DNA of 64,000 bases, taken from positions 46,591,788-46,655,787 of the forward strand of contig CM066039.1 of the NCBI GenBank assembly GCA_033557465.1. Direction: 5' to 3'. Positions 21,760 to 33,600 of the stretch are shown piece after piece. The DNA comes from Ichthyophis bannanicus. Taxonomy: Eukaryota > Chordata > Amphibia > Gymnophiona > Ichthyophiidae. The notes below the pieces were generated by a model, which saw only the letters and a program-made list of their open reading frames with translations, was not told the DNA's origin and did not search any database. Each line of letters starts with the position of its first letter. Positions within the stretch are counted from its first letter, which is position 1. The translations under genes and the position numbers were made by a program.

Positions 21760-24660
21760 TTTCCTCCAGGAACTTGTCCAAACCTTTTTTAAACCCAGCA
21801 CAACTAACAGCCTTTACTATATCCTCCGGTAACAAATTCCAGAGTTTGATTACACGTTGAGTGAAAAAATATTTTCTTTTATTAGTCTTAAATAGTTTAC
21901 CCTGTAGCTTCATTGCATGTCCCCTAGTCTTTCTATATTCTGATAACGTAAACAATCTATCTACGTTTACCTTTTCCACCCCATTCATTAATTTATAGAC
22001 TTCTATCATATCTCCTCTCAGCTCTCTCTTTTCCAGGTTAAAGAGCTCTAACATTTTTAAACTTTCTTCATAGGAGTATCCTTCCATCCCCTTTACCATT
22101 TTGGTGGCTCTTCTCTGAAACTTTTCTAATAACGCTATATCCTTTTTAAGATACGGAGACCAGAATTGCATACAATATTCAAGGTGCGGTCTCACCATGG
22201 AACGATACAGAGGCATTATAATATCTTTTGTTTAATATTCCATTCCTTTCCTTATGATACCTAGCATTCTATTTGCTCTCTTGGCCACCGCTGCACACTG
22301 GGCTGAGGGTTTTAACATGTTATCCACAATGACGCCTAAATCTTTTTCCTGGGTGGTGGTTCCTAATGTGGAACCTTGCATCGTGTTACCATAGTTTGGG
22401 CTGTTCTTCCCTAGGTGCATAACTTTGCACTTGTCCACATTAAATTTCATGCCATTTTGATGCCCAGTCTTCCAATTTATCAAGATCCTTTTGCAATTTT
22501 CCACAATCCTCTTGGGTTTTAACAACTTTAAATAGTTTTGTGTCATCTGCAAATTTGATAACCTCACTCGTTATTCCCCTTTCCAGGTCATTTATGAATA
22601 TGTCAAAAAAGCAGCGGACCCAGCACAGATCCCTGGGGTACACCACTATTCACCTTTCTCCATTGGGAAAATTGGCCATTTAGCCCTACCCTCTGCTTTC
22701 TATCTTTTAACCAGTTCCTGATCCACAATAGTACACTGCCTCCTATCCCATGACTCTTTAGTTTTGCCAAAAGTATCTGATGAGGGACCTTGTCAAAGGC
22801 TTTCTGAAAGTCCAGATACACTATATCAACTGACTCACCTTTGTCCACCTGTTTATTCACACTTTCAAAAAAACATAACAGATTAGTAAGACAAGATCTT
22901 CCTTGTCTAAAGCCATGTTGGCTGTCTCCCATTAGGCCATGACTATTTACATGCTGAGTAATTTTGTTCTTTATGATGGTTTTTCTACCATTTTTCCAGT
23001 ACTGACGTCAGGCTCACCAGTCTGTAGTTTCCTGGTTCACCCCTGGAACCCTTTTTAAAAATTGGTGTTACATTGGCGATCCTCCAATCTTCAGGTATTA
23101 GAGATGATTTTAATGATAGTTCACAGATTACTAATAGCAGGTCTACAATCTCATATTTCAGTTCTTTCAACACCCTTGGATGTATACCATCCGGCCCAGG
23201 TGATTTGCTACTCTTCAGTTTATCTAATAGTTGTAATACATCTTCCCGATGTATCGATATTTCCTTCAATTCATCCGCACCTTTAAATACCACTTCAGTC
23301 ATGGGTAACATCCCTACATCTTCCTCAGTAAAGACTGAAGCAAAGAATTCATTCAGTCTCTCCGCTATCACCTTGTCGCCTCTTAGTGCCTCTTTAACCC
23401 CTCTATCATCTAATGGAACAACTGACTCTCTCACAGGCTTTTTGCTATGAATGTACTTGAAAAAGTCTTTATTTCGCATTTTTACTTCCGCAGCAAGCTT
23501 CTTCTCAAATTCTCCCTTTGCCTGCCTTATCAATGCCTTGCATTTGACTTGCCAGTGCTTGTGCTGTTTCCAGGTTTCGTCATTTGGCTCTTTTTTCCAT
23601 TTCCTGAAAGATGCTTTTTTGGCAACAACAGCCTCTCTGACCTCACCTTTAAACCATGCTGGCAGTTTTTTGGACTTCCTTCCACTTTTCTTAAAGCGTG
23701 GAATACAGCTGGTCTGGGCTTCCAAGATTGTATTTTTCAACAACACCCAAGCTTGATGTAAGTCTTTAACCTTTGCAACTGCTCCTTTTTGTTTTTTCTT
23801 CATTTTATCATAGCCTCCCTTTCAAAAGTTAAAAGGTAGTACTGTGGATTTCCTTACTATCCCTCCTCCACTAATTAAATCAAACGCGATCATGCTATGA
23901 TCACTATTGCCAAGTGGCCCCAACACCCTTATTTCTTGCACTAGATCTGATGTTCCACTAAGGGCTAGCTCCAATATGGCTTCCCCTCTGGTCGATTCAT
24001 GATCCAGCTGCTCCAAGAAGCAGTCATTCATTTCATCTAGGAACTTTATCTCCCTAGCATGTCCTGCCGTGACACTGACTCAGTCGATACCGGGGTAATT
24101 GAAATCACCCATTATTATTACTGCGCTGTAACTTTTGTTAGCTTCCTTGATTTCTTTGAGCATTTCATCATCCATTTGTTCATTCTGGCCAGGCGATCGA
24201 TAGTACACGATCGCCTTCCCCTTTTTAAATGGAATTTCAATCCATAGAGATTCTACAGCAAATTTTGTTTCCTGCAAAACTTTAATCCTTTCTGGCTCAA
24301 TGTCCTCTCTAACATAGAGCGCAACCCCTCCACAAATTTGATCAGCTCTATCATTACGATATAGTTTGATTGAAGGAGAAGGCGGTATAGAAATACTTTT
24401 AAATAAATAAATAGTTTGTACCCAGGTATCACAGTGTCCCACTGGTTGTCCTCCTTCCACCATGTCTCTGATATTCCAATCATATCTAACCTCTCATTTA
24501 GTGCTATATATTCTAACTCTCCCATCTTATTTTTTAGACTTCTAGCATTTCCATACAAGCATTTTAGAGACTGTATTTTATTTATATTAATCTGGCTATT
24601 GGTAGACATGGGTAATTTGGGATCTTTAAGCTCTGTCTGCTCCATACTCGAGGGCATTTG
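21760..24660 (-). pseudogene. CR1 copy 1 ORF2 (endonuclease-reverse transcriptase), decayed
   Basis: CR1-clade ORF2 encodes an apurinic-type endonuclease and a reverse transcriptase for target-primed insertion. Reading 5' to 3' on the minus strand: EN motifs CLYGNARSLKNKM, GISETWWKED and MGDFNYPGID, then GNSDHSMIAFD near 23910. A linker follows with SGRKSKKLPAWFKGEVREAV. The RT has [78 protein letters not shown] and FADDTKLFKVV. The C-terminal region has [20 protein letters not shown] and [13 protein letters not shown]. At least four frame changes occur, and the EN is interrupted by the 43-bp L2 tail. The catalytic words present look sound; the copy is inactivated by indels rather than by motif loss. 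Confidence 0.9.
24369..24411 (+). mobile_element. 43-bp L2 tail insertion with 7-bp TSD
   Basis: GAAGGCGGTATAGAAATAC followed by an AAATAAATAAA tail, flanked by TAGTTTG at 24362-24368 and again at 24412-24418. CR1 copy 2 has the empty site (near 55710: GATATAGTTTGTACCC). This is an extremely 5'-truncated L2-type insertion. Confidence 0.9.
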
Positions 24661-24817
24661 GGCTACTTTAGTCTTTTTTGGAACCTCTCTGCTTTTGGTA
24701 TCCTTCAAGGATACATTCTTCCAAACCATGCGCTCTTGGGCGACTGTCGGCTTTCCCCTATTATCTAGTTTAAAAGCTGCTCTATAGGTTAATGCCAGCA
24801 GCCTGGTTCCATCCCGG

Positions 24818-25675
24818 TTAAGGTGAAGCCCATCCCTTCGGAAGAGGCCCTCCTTTCCCCAGAATGTTCCCCAAGTTCCTAACAAATCCAAAACCTTCAT
24901 CTCTGCACCATTGTCTCATCCACGCATTGAGACTCCGGAGCTCTGCCTGCCTTTTGGGTCCTGCGTGTGGAACAGGAAGCATTTCGGAGAACGCTGCTCT
25001 GGAAGTTCTGGATTTCAACTTCCTACCTAAAAACCTAAATTTAGCCTCCAGAACCTCCCTACCACATTTTAATATGTCATTGGTACCGACATGTACCAAG
25101 ACAGCAGACTCCTCCCCAGCACTATCTAAGACCTTATCTACATGGCGCGTGTGGTCCGCTACTTTGGCATCAGGCAGGCATGTTACCAGGCGATCCTCAT
25201 GTCCACCAGCTACCCAGCTATCTACATGCCTAATGATCGAATCACCAACTATAATGACTGTCATAACCCTTCCCTCATGGGCACATGGCCCTGGAGAAAC
25301 CTCCTCGGTGCGAGGGGGTTTTACATCACCTGGAGGATAGGTCCTAGTTACAGGATCACTTCCTGCCACACCAGGGTGATGCTCTCCTGTCACGTGACCT
25401 CTCTCCTCCACGGCAACAGGGATGCTGCCAGACTGGAGGTGGGACTTCAGGACTATATCTCTGTAGGTCTCGTCTATGTACCTCTCTGTCTTTCTTATGT
25501 TTTCCAAGTCTGCTACTCTAGCCTCTAGAGAACGGACTCGTTCCCTGAGAGCAAAGAGCTCCTTGCACCTAGTGCACACGTAAGACCTCTCACCAACTGG
25601 GAGAAAATCATACATGTGACACTCAATCCAAAAGCCTGGAAAGCCCCCATCTCGCTGCTGGACTGCTGTCTGCAT
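24818..25675 (-). pseudogene. CR1 copy 1 ORF1: zinc-knuckle, coiled-coil, SGNH esterase
   Basis: Open for 285 codons from the ATG at 25675. Near residue 30 is a CxxC pair (YVCTRCKELFALRERV) followed by a heptad-like helix (RSLEARVADLENI). From about residue 140 comes an SGNH-type esterase: block I VGDSIIRHVD with the nucleophile Ser, and block III VLVHVGTNDI. The Asp/His block (RRDGLHLNRDG, His codon 24823-24825) lies in another frame just before the ORF stop, so a late frameshift separates the catalytic His. CR1 ORF1 proteins of vertebrates are known to carry esterase domains; the role in retrotransposition is not settled. The divergent chain into ORF2 starts near 24660. Confidence 0.85.
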
Positions 25676-25903
25676 CTTAGTTTTAAGCTTGTGTTTAGAT
25701 CTTTAAGTTCTTTACTTACTAAGGGTTGCTGTGGATATTTATGCTAATAAAACTGTACCTAATTCATTTAATATACGTTGTTCACCTGAAGCTTAATTAA
25801 TCTCAGGTCCTTAGTGTATGACTGATTTGGATAACGAGCTTCACCTGAGAGCACCTCCTTTCCTTTAAGATGTCTAAGTACCTATAAAGCTATGATTATC
25901 CCA

Positions 25904-25931
25904 GGGGTGGGTGGGTGTTGGGGAGGGAGGG
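25904..25931 (+). promoter_or_regulatory. G-quadruplex motif in CR1 5'UTR (antisense strand)
   Basis: At least five G-runs of three or more within 28 bases, on the strand opposite to CR1. Copy 2 keeps an equivalent motif at 57588-57611. Candidate only. Confidence 0.5.
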
Positions 25932-25993
25932 AAATAACACCTATTAAAAGAGGGCTGTTACACAGTACCCTGTCCTGTGCTTCTGAAGTAAGC

Positions 25994-26395
25994 TGTGACC
26001 AACTTCCTTGGTGATTAACAGTCCTTGATCGGATAGAAGGAGTCTTTGGATAGAAGGAGTGACCACCAACATGTGCCCCCTGGGGCAGACTATATACTCC
26101 CTCCTCATGGTACAGTGGCTGGCTGCCATAGACAGAGTTCTACCTTGGGAGTGGTCTATAGAGAAACTGGATTTTCCCTCCTAGAGGAATTTCCTCCCAG
26201 TCTAACGTAACAGGGCAGAAAGTAACCTCTCCTGTTTTGGAAAATGACCAGAGTTTAAATTTAGTAGGGGTTCTCTGCACATATGATTTATGTGTTTCCA
26301 CAGGCCTTTCTCCTAATTCTAGGGAAGAAAAGGCCGAGGTAGGGTCCTATTGAGCTGGAAGCACCACAGAACAAGAGGAACCAACCCTCTCAGAG
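25994..26395. other. No gene recognised
   Basis: CR1 5' flank. No coding signature or recognised repeat. Confidence 0.35.
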
Positions 26396-26605
26396 TGGAG
26401 GAGTAGCCTAGTGCCAGAAAGACCAGGGATCAAATCCCAGTGACACGCCTTGGGCAAGCCACTTAACCTTCCATTGCTCGGACACAAACTTAGATTATAA
26501 GCCTTCTGGAGCCAAGGCAATAAGTGCTGTACCCAAATGCAGCTCACCTTGAATGTCTTCTAGAAAGGCACAAGCTGAAATAATAATAAATAAACCAGAT
26601 GCCCC
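26396..26605 (+). mobile_element. SINE with L2 tail, internally deleted head
   Basis: Starts GGAGGAGTAGCCTAGTG, then a shortened tRNA part (B-box-like GGGATCAAATCCC), core CCTTGGGCAAGCCACTTAAC, and a tail with CCAAATGCAGCTCACCTTGA ending in AATAATAATAAATAAA. Same family as 7158-7635. Confidence 0.75.
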
Positions 26606-27130
26606 TGTTCCCCTTCAAGAAGGCTCACTATCTGCTGCTCTTCCTAGTGTTTTCAGCCGTTACTGGGCCCACTACTGCTCTACTCTGTTAATGTTATTCT
26701 GCAAAGGAGCAGGGCTTCCAGCCCTACTCTGGAATTAGCAGTCACTAACAGATCATTGATTACTTATCCCCCAGATGTAATTAGTGACAAATTGCTGAGG
26801 GTTTTCTCCGGAAAGTAATTTATTGCAAATTACTGATAACTGCTGCCTTGTGGTTTCCCCCCCCCAACTATAGGTTAACGCTTTCTAAGGCTGAAAAAGA
26901 AGGGCTGCGTCCTGAGTCTCCCAGGATTTCTTCCCTGGCTCAGGAGGGGAAGCTTGGACAGCCATAGCTGCTGAATTCTAAAATTTGGAAGGGGAATATG
27001 ATATCGTCTGGTGCTTGCGGTAACGTTTACGGGACTGGTAAAAGTCATTGGATGAAGCTTTTGGCTCTGGTACATGAATTTTCAGGACTATCTTGATGAG
27101 GTATCTGAAGAGGGATTGATGATGAGTATC
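26606..27130. other. No gene recognised
   Basis: No coding signature. The minus ORF at 26875-27075 has no domain. Confidence 0.3.
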
Positions 27131-27790
27131 TGGTTATTGTCTTTTCTGCTGTTGCTGGTGGAAAAACCAGTCCAGGGGGCAGTAGGGCAGTGGAACCTTT
27201 TCTAATTCAACTGCAAAGAAGATGCACTGTGGGGGAATGCCACGCGTGCCAGGTTTAGATATTTTTTTGGTTCCTTTCATGAAGTTTTTCAGGTTTTTCC
27301 TTTCATTTTTTTTCTGGCGTTTTTCAGCATTCCAGAATGGCCACCAATATCTGCTTTTCTTCTGCATCGACGCCATCCGATGGTTCAAGTGCTACAAATT
27401 TCTTGGATAGTGTGATTTGGAATTCTTGTCTGAGTGCCAGATCCCTCAGACATGCCCAGTTCAGTTTGGCTGGTGGAGGTGCCTTGCGCCTTCCTGTTGT
27501 ATCTTGGCACGGATGAGGTAGTGGTCAGATCCACAATCGGGCCTCCTTATTGCATGTACATCTTTGAGCGAATTGGAATCGGGAGTTGATCAGGATGTAG
27601 TCCAGAACGGCCAAATCTTGGCCAGATGGGTTGCGCCCTTTTGGTTGGAAGGACCAAATAAACCAACCTCCATTCCTGAACCCCAGCAACCTAGTTTCTG
27701 GTGCTGCATGGGGCAAAAAGTAGGCCGGGCTATGGACCCAGTGGCTCACCCCATTCCACAGCCTTTGGCTTTGATATTCCTGAATGAAGA
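27131..27790 (-). mobile_element. LINE endonuclease fragment, unclassified clade
   Basis: Minus-strand reading gives a stretch ending in QDLAVLDYILINSRFQF and, about 15 codons later in another frame, CGSDHYLIRAKIQ. The SDH word after a 'DYIL' word is typical of the C-terminal part of LINE apurinic-type endonucleases. The clade is uncertain (RTE-like or L1-like). Heavily frameshifted. Confidence 0.45.
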
Positions 27791-28250
27791 GCAGTATATC
27801 AAATGTAATAGCAGATTAAGAGGTGGGAGGCAGGGTTAGAGATTGGTGGGGGTCTGATCTGGTCTGGGGATGGAGGAAATTCAGGGGACTGTCAAGGTCA
27901 GGAAGGGGAGTGAGAAAATGCACATCCCCTGTTAATCCATGTCCATGGGAGTGAAAACACTAGGGGAGTGGGAGTTTGCTCAGTAATCTGATGTCTCTAT
28001 CCCTTGTTCCCCCAAATTAAACAGTGAAACTATCCCACTGAAGTCCCTTACATGCATAGGAAATCTTTTGGCAAAGTTAGAGTCTCCCACTTGTAGGACC
28101 TGGTGGTTCAGAAGATTAGCTCACGGATGCAGAGCCTTTCACTTCTAGGCCTGCATGACTGCGAGGACTGGTTGAAGGATGCAGAGCCTTATAGTTCTAT
28201 GACTGGAGGGCTCGAGATGGGCACTGCGATTGTTGGTACATTGTGATTTC
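27791..28250. other. No gene recognised
   Basis: Nothing identifiable. Confidence 0.3.
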
Positions 28251-28265
28251 TTTCTGCTGATTTAT

Positions 28266-28520
28266 GTTTAAATCTCTTTATTAATGTGACTCCCATGCTC
28301 AATGGATCACGGCAAAGCGGACCACCCGTGCTGCATGCCCTACCTCAGGTATCTTGTCCGCATGAAATATATATCTCAGGTGTAAAGGTCTCACCAAAGC
28401 CATTTCCCACCTCACTGGCGTGTAATCCTCCATGTCCCATAGCCAGTCCAAAACATGGTGCAACAGACATGCCATATTATATCTTCCGATATCTGGGAAA
28501 TTCATGAAATTCATTCCCCC
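28266..28520 (-). mobile_element. L1-type fragment with 15-bp TSD
   Basis: Flanked by perfect 15-bp repeats TTTCTGCTGATTTAT at 28251-28265 and 28521-28535. On the minus strand it encodes an L1-like post-RT segment (MNFMNFPDIGRYNMACLLHH, LDWLWDMEDYTPVRWEMALV) and ends TTAATAAAGAGATTTAAAC. A 5'-truncated L1-clade insertion; the long duplication supports L1-type integration. Confidence 0.8.
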
Positions 28521-28535
28521 TTTCTGCTGATTTAT

Positions 28536-28837
28536 ACTGTGATTAATGATATCAGGGATTGTTGATATAACCTGTGCTGATCTACTGTCATGGCTGCTTT
28601 AATACTGTGATTATGTCACACTGTCGACTACCTATATACCGCACTTCCTGATATACATTGTGGCTACAGATAGGCTGTGACTTTGTCTGATATGCTGCTA
28701 TTTAGGATTATGATATCCTCTGACAGCTGATACGTTCTGAATTCTCCAATGTAAACTTTGACAGTGCTGAGACACTATGAGTATGATACTCTTTCATCAC
28801 AGACGGTGGGATTGCTACTGATTGTACTGTACCGCTG
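28536..28837. repeat. Degenerate TGCTGATATATTGTGATT-type repeat, left part
   Basis: Recurring words TGCTGAT, TACTGTGATTA and CTGATATACATTGTGG without a fixed period. Similar words resume at 37905-38240, beyond L2-A, suggesting that L2-A inserted into a pre-existing degenerate array. Confidence 0.4.
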
Positions 28838-29438
28838 CTACTACTACTAGTACTACTATTAATGATTAATATAGAGCTACAAGGCATACACAGTGCTGCA
28901 CAGACACATGTAAAAAGATGGTCCCTACTCATGAGAGCTTACAATCTAATCAGGACAGACAACACAACAGCTAAGAAAAAGGGAAAGGCAAGGAAACACA
29001 TTGGAGAACAAGGGATCAGGATCCAAAAGCAGCCTCAAAGAGGTGAGATTTTAGCATGGATTTGAAAAGGGGCAGAGATGAAGCCTGAAGTACAGACTTA
29101 GGTAGTTTGTTGCAGGCATAAGGAGCAGCCAGGCGAAAGGATCAAAGTCTGGAGTTGGCAGTGGAAGAAAAGGGCAAAGAGAGAAGCAAGCCAGTAGAAG
29201 AGCGGCGTTCACGAGGAGGAGGGTGTAGGGAGAGAGGAGAGAGGAAAGGTAGTGAGGAGCAGTGAAATGAATGCATTTATAGGTCAGAAGAAGTTTGAAT
29301 TGGATACAGAAATGGAAGGGGAGCCAATGAAGTGACTTGAGAAGAAAGATTATATGAATATATCGGGATTGGTGGAAGATTAGCTAAGCAGCTGAGTTCT
29401 GAACAGATTGAAGGGGAGAGAGGTGACTCAGAGGAAGA

Positions 29439-30324
29439 TCAGCAAGGAGAAGGTTGCAATAGTCTAGACGGGAAGTGACTAAGAGTGGATAAGTGTCTTA
29501 GTAGTGTGTTTGAAAAGGAAGGGGCAAATTTTGCTAATGTTAAAGAGAAAGGAACGACAGGTTTTAGCAATAGTTGGATGTGTGTGGAGAAGGAGAGAGA
29601 GGAGTCGAAGATGACCCCAAGGTTGCGGGCAGAGGAAACAGGAAGTAGAAGAGTGTTATCCACAGAGATAGAGAAATGAGGAAAGGGGGAGGTGGGTTTA
29701 GGGGGAAAAATATGAAGTTCGGTTTTGGCCATGTTCAGTTTCAAATGATGGTGAGCATCCAGGCAGTGATGTCAGATAGGCAGGCAGAAATTTGGGTCTG
29801 GAGTGTTGGCAAAATATCAGGTGTAGAGAGATAGAACTGAGAGTCATCAACATAAAAATGGTACTGAAAGCCATGGAAAGAGATGAGTGCACCAAGGGAC
29901 TGGGTATAGAGAGAGAAAAGGAGAGGGCCCAAAACAGACCCTTGGGGTACACCAACTGAGAGTGGGATAGCAGTAGAGGAGGAACAACCAGAGCAAACAC
30001 TGAAAGAGCAATGGGAGAGATAAGAAGAGAATCAGGACAACACAGAGCCCCTAAAACCAAGTGAGGACAATGTGTTGAGGAGAGGGTGGTGGTCAACAGT
30101 GTCAAAAGCAGCAGAAAGGTCAAGAAGAATGAGGACTGATTGGATTTAGCCAGAATAAGTTGCTGGAGACTTTAGCAAGAGCCATCTCAGTAGAGTGTAA
30201 GGGATGAAAGCCAGATTGTAGTGGATCCAGAAGGGCTTCATAGGAGAGAAATTCAAGGCAATGACGGAGAATTGCATGTTCAAGAAGTTTGGAAATAAAG
30301 GGAATAAGAGAGATGGGTCGATAA
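29439..30324 (-). pseudogene. L2-A reverse transcriptase, 3' part
   Basis: Minus-strand words in order: YRPISLIPFISKLLEHAILR and LLDPLQSGFHPLHSTEMALA (about 30150-30320), then in shifted frames the [16 protein letters not shown] block and a [15 protein letters not shown] block (about 29925-29960). Next [11 protein letters not shown] (YVDD box, about 29840-29870), MAKTELHIFPP and ARNLGVIFDSSLSF (about 29570-29740). Frame changes lie between these blocks. L2-clade RT; not functional. Confidence 0.8.
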
Positions 30325-30624
30325 CACAGGTACACTAAAAAAAATTTTTTTTTAACTGCCTCTAATGTTTCGATTGATTTTTACGTTTTTTGGTGCGCTG
30401 AATCCAAATCTGGTAATCAATTTGCTCCATCACGTACAGATTTTTTGCTACATTGGGTTAGCAGTTTGAGGTGAACGTTTCAGATTGAGTGCGATCGAGA
30501 TAAAAGTTTCTTGGATGAATTCTTTATACTAATTGTTTAGTAGTTATTCAAATAAGAATAAAGAAAATTGTAACAAGGCAGCACATAAGAATAGAGTAAT
30601 GTCAACAAAACACACTGTTTTTAT

Positions 30625-33600
30625 TTTATTTATTTATTTAGCAAACATTTATATACCGCTACTTCCAGCGATCAGCAGCGGTCTGATTACATAAGGAGAA
30701 CATAAGGAGGACTGTCAATCAGTACAGTAAGATTTGGGTGTGTACAGGTTGATCAGGAGGGTAGGCACATCACACGAGGGGTTTGTTAAGTATATGAGTA
30801 CTAATTACATATATACATATATACATTATACATAAACGAGCAGGAGTACATAAATATGTTCTGGACTTAGACCCCTTAGGTTAATTCAAATTATAATGAC
30901 TCTGGAAAAGATGAGTCTTGAGGTTTTTCCTGAAGACAGTTAGGTCTTTGCAATCTCGTAACTCTGGCGGCAGATGATTCCAGAGTGTAGGTGCTGTGTA
31001 TGAGAACGCTCTATTACTAGTATTGGTTTTAACAGTTCTTATATCAGCTGGAAAGAGGAGGGTGTTGGAGTTGAAGGTTCTTCTGCTTCTGTTGGGTGGT
31101 TGTGAGCATATCAAGGTGGAGAGGAAGGATGGAGCAATGTTATGTAGGAGCTTGAAAGTGGTCGTGAGTGATTTGTATTTTATACGAGCCACGATGGGGA
31201 GCCAGTGGAGCTCAATCAATACCGGGGTGATGTGATCAGCAAGGCCTTTTTTCGTGATGACCCTAGCGGCTACATTCTGCGCCATTTGCAGAATGTTCAG
31301 AGTTTTCTTTGGGAGACCCTGCAGGATGGCGTTGCAGTAGTCGAAATGTGGCATGATGAGTGCCTGGGCAATGGTCCTGAAGTCCTGAGGCTCGATAATG
31401 CTCCTTAGCGGTTGAAGGACTCTAAGCTTGTGAAAAACGGCTTTGTTTGTTTTGCGGAGGTGTTTCTCCATCTTTAGATTACTATCGAACGTTACTCCCA
31501 GATATCTTATTTCCTCCTTCGTTTGGTAAGTATTGTTACATAAGGTGATTGTTGCGGGGGGATCGAAGTTTGGCTTTCTGGAGATGTACATTACCTCTGT
31601 TTTTTTGTGGTTGATCATCATGTTACTTTGGTGTAACCAGGCTTGCATCTCACTTAGGCACTCTTCGAGTTGGGTGTAGTTTGGGTTGGCTGTGTCGAGT
31701 TGAGTGTGCAGCATAATATCATCTGCATAGACGTGGTATTTGATATTATGATGTTGGAAGATTTTGCAAAGTGGTTGCATATAAATATTGAACAGGAGTG
31801 ATGAGAGAGCCGAACCCTGTGGTATACCCTGAGTTTGCGTGAATGCTTCTGCCTTTTCTCCGTTGAACTGGACCTGTTGCATTCTGTTTGATATGTACGA
31901 GGAGAACCATTTTAGAGGGGTTCCTGTTATTCCAATGGATTTAAGCCTGTTTAAGAGGGTTCCATGGTGAACTGTATCGAATGCTGCAGATATGTCTATG
32001 AATATGAGTAGAAACATTTTCTTTTTGTCTTCTAAACCCTTGAGGAGGTTGTCAAGCAGCGCTAGGAGTAGTGTTTCAACGCCGTGATATCGTCTGAATC
32101 CATATTGTTGTTTATCCAGGGTTTCGTTGTCATCCAAATGGTCTTGCAGTTGTAGTAACACGGCCTTTTCAATGATTTTGGCCAGGAACGATATGCTCGA
32201 TATTGGTCGATAGGAAGCAGGGTCTTCTCTATTGCTGGTTTTGTTTTTTTAAGACAGGTCTTATGATAGACTTCTTTAGTTGTGTGGGCATGATTCCTTG
32301 TTGCAGTGATAGGTTTACTATGTGCGAGACAAGTTGAGTGATGTCCTGTTTCACTGCCTTGATCCAAGTGGCTGGGCAGGGATCTAGTGGGGAGGTGGTG
32401 GTGTTGATGCTTGTGATTATGTTAGTTATTTGTTTGTCATCAAGTTTGTGAAAAGTGTTCCATATCATGTCTTGACTGTCGGTGGTTGCCATGGTTGGGT
32501 TTGGCACTGGGAGGGTTGGGCCCAGGTATTGCGTGGGAGTTGAAGCCGTGAGTTTGCTTGCATAGTGATTTGCCAAAGTTTGAGGCTTGATTACGTTGGC
32601 AGCATGGTCATCCAGTGTTGTTTTTGTTAGAGATTTGACCAGTTCGAATAATTCGCAGGGCTTATTGATGGCTTTGTTCAGTAATTTTGTATGATGAGTT
32701 ATTTTTGCGGAGTTAATCTCTTCTTTGTATTTGGCGAGGAGGGTCAGGTATTCTGTCTTGTGTACAATGGATTTTGTTTGTCTCTACTTCCTCTCTGATT
32801 TACGGAGTGCCCTTTTCATTCCGGTCAGTGTAGCTGTGTACCAAGGTTCCGATCGATGTTTAGTTGAGTCTGTTGTGGTTTTCCATGTAGGGTTTGATGT
32901 TTTTTGTATACCTTCGTTCCATCTGCTGGTTAGAACCTCAAGGTCCGTACATTCCAAATCTAAGTGGGAGGCAATGGTGTCTATGAGATTTTCCTTGTTG
33001 AATTTATTGAAACTCCTCTGCGTGTGTGTTGTCCTCCTGGATTTTGCATTTTTGGGTGGGGAGGGCAGTTTTACTTTGAGATCTACTTGGTGGTGGTCTG
33101 ACCATGGTACTGGAGTTATTCTGATCACGGGTTTCTCCTTGCCCGTCCGTTGATTGGTGGGTAGGAAAACCAAGTCTAGGGTATTTCCCTTCTCATGGGT
33201 AGCGTCAGTTACGATTTGTTGGTACCCCAGTTGTTCCATGGCTTCCATGAAATTGTTTGCATGACTAGTTGGTAGTGATGCTAAGTTCAGGTCTCCCAAG
33301 ATGATTTGGAATTTTCTGATCTGAGTGGTGGAGATGCTTTCTAGTGCTGAGGCAAGTGTTTCGTGAATTGATGAGGGGGACCTGTAGATAAGACAGATGG
33401 AAAGAACTGAGTTTTCTACTTTGAGTATGTCTATGTCCATATTTGAATTTAGGGAGGTGGTTGTTAGTTGTAAGATGGTTTTGGCTATTACGATGACACC
33501 TCCACCCCTTTTATTGGTGCGTGGGCAGTTGAACACTTTGTATCCAGGTTTGTTTAGTTGATTTATTATTGCAGTGATGGTAGCAAAATTGTCTGCACTT
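30625..33600 (-). mobile_element. L2-B LINE inside the DNA transposon
   Basis: Minus strand: partial endonuclease from about 33600, RT, C-terminal domain, and a 3'UTR ending in a TAAATAAATAAA-type tail at about 30625-30650. 5' truncated inside the EN. The flanks share a short AAAACA word (about 30607 and 33600) that could be a target duplication, but this is weak. The same tail family occurs at 18486-18665. It is the better preserved of the L2 copies. Confidence 0.85.
30881..33600 (-). pseudogene. L2-B ORF2 (endonuclease-reverse transcriptase)
   Basis: Three long open pieces on the minus strand. The EN half (32784-33600) has TNKRGGGVIVIAK, ICLIYRSPSS, ILGDLNLASLPTS, KGNTLDLVFLPT and VPWSDHHQVDLKV, so the Asp-Asn and SDH catalytic words are kept but the N-terminal Asn/Glu motifs are lost by truncation. 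A linker (32229-32576) follows. The RT half (30881-32161, 426 codons uninterrupted) has QQYGFRRYHGVETLLLALL, DISAAFDTVHHGTLL, GIPQGSALSSLLFNIYM and YHVYADDIMLHT, then LHWLPIVARIKYKSL and FSYTAPTLWNHLPPELRD. The stop/frameshift between EN and linker and another at 32062-32367 disable it. L2 clade by the LHWLP...LWN..LP C-terminus. Confidence 0.9.

Larger units (their letters stand above)
21293..25993 (-). mobile_element. CR1 LINE copy 1, nearly full length
   Basis: Minus-strand CR1. The 3' end (21293-21320) shows the tandem TTATGTTC-type octamer expected of CR1. ORF2 (EN and RT) lies at about 21760-24660, ORF1 at 24818-25675, and a 5'UTR reaches about 25993. Similarity to copy 2 stops there, at GAAGTAAG/GAGGTAAG. 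A SINE (21441-21718) and a 43-bp L2 tail (24369-24411) are inserted. Several frameshifts make it non-autonomous now. Confidence 0.9.

Noticed and set aside
23062..23761. Plus-strand ORFs opposite CR1 copy 1
   Set aside because: Antisense shadows of the CR1 ORF2; the same shadows occur opposite copy 2 at 54387-55088.
22985..25675. Endogenous retrovirus
   Set aside because: No LTR, gag, protease or integrase; the RT motifs and the endonuclease with SDH word are those of a CR1 LINE.
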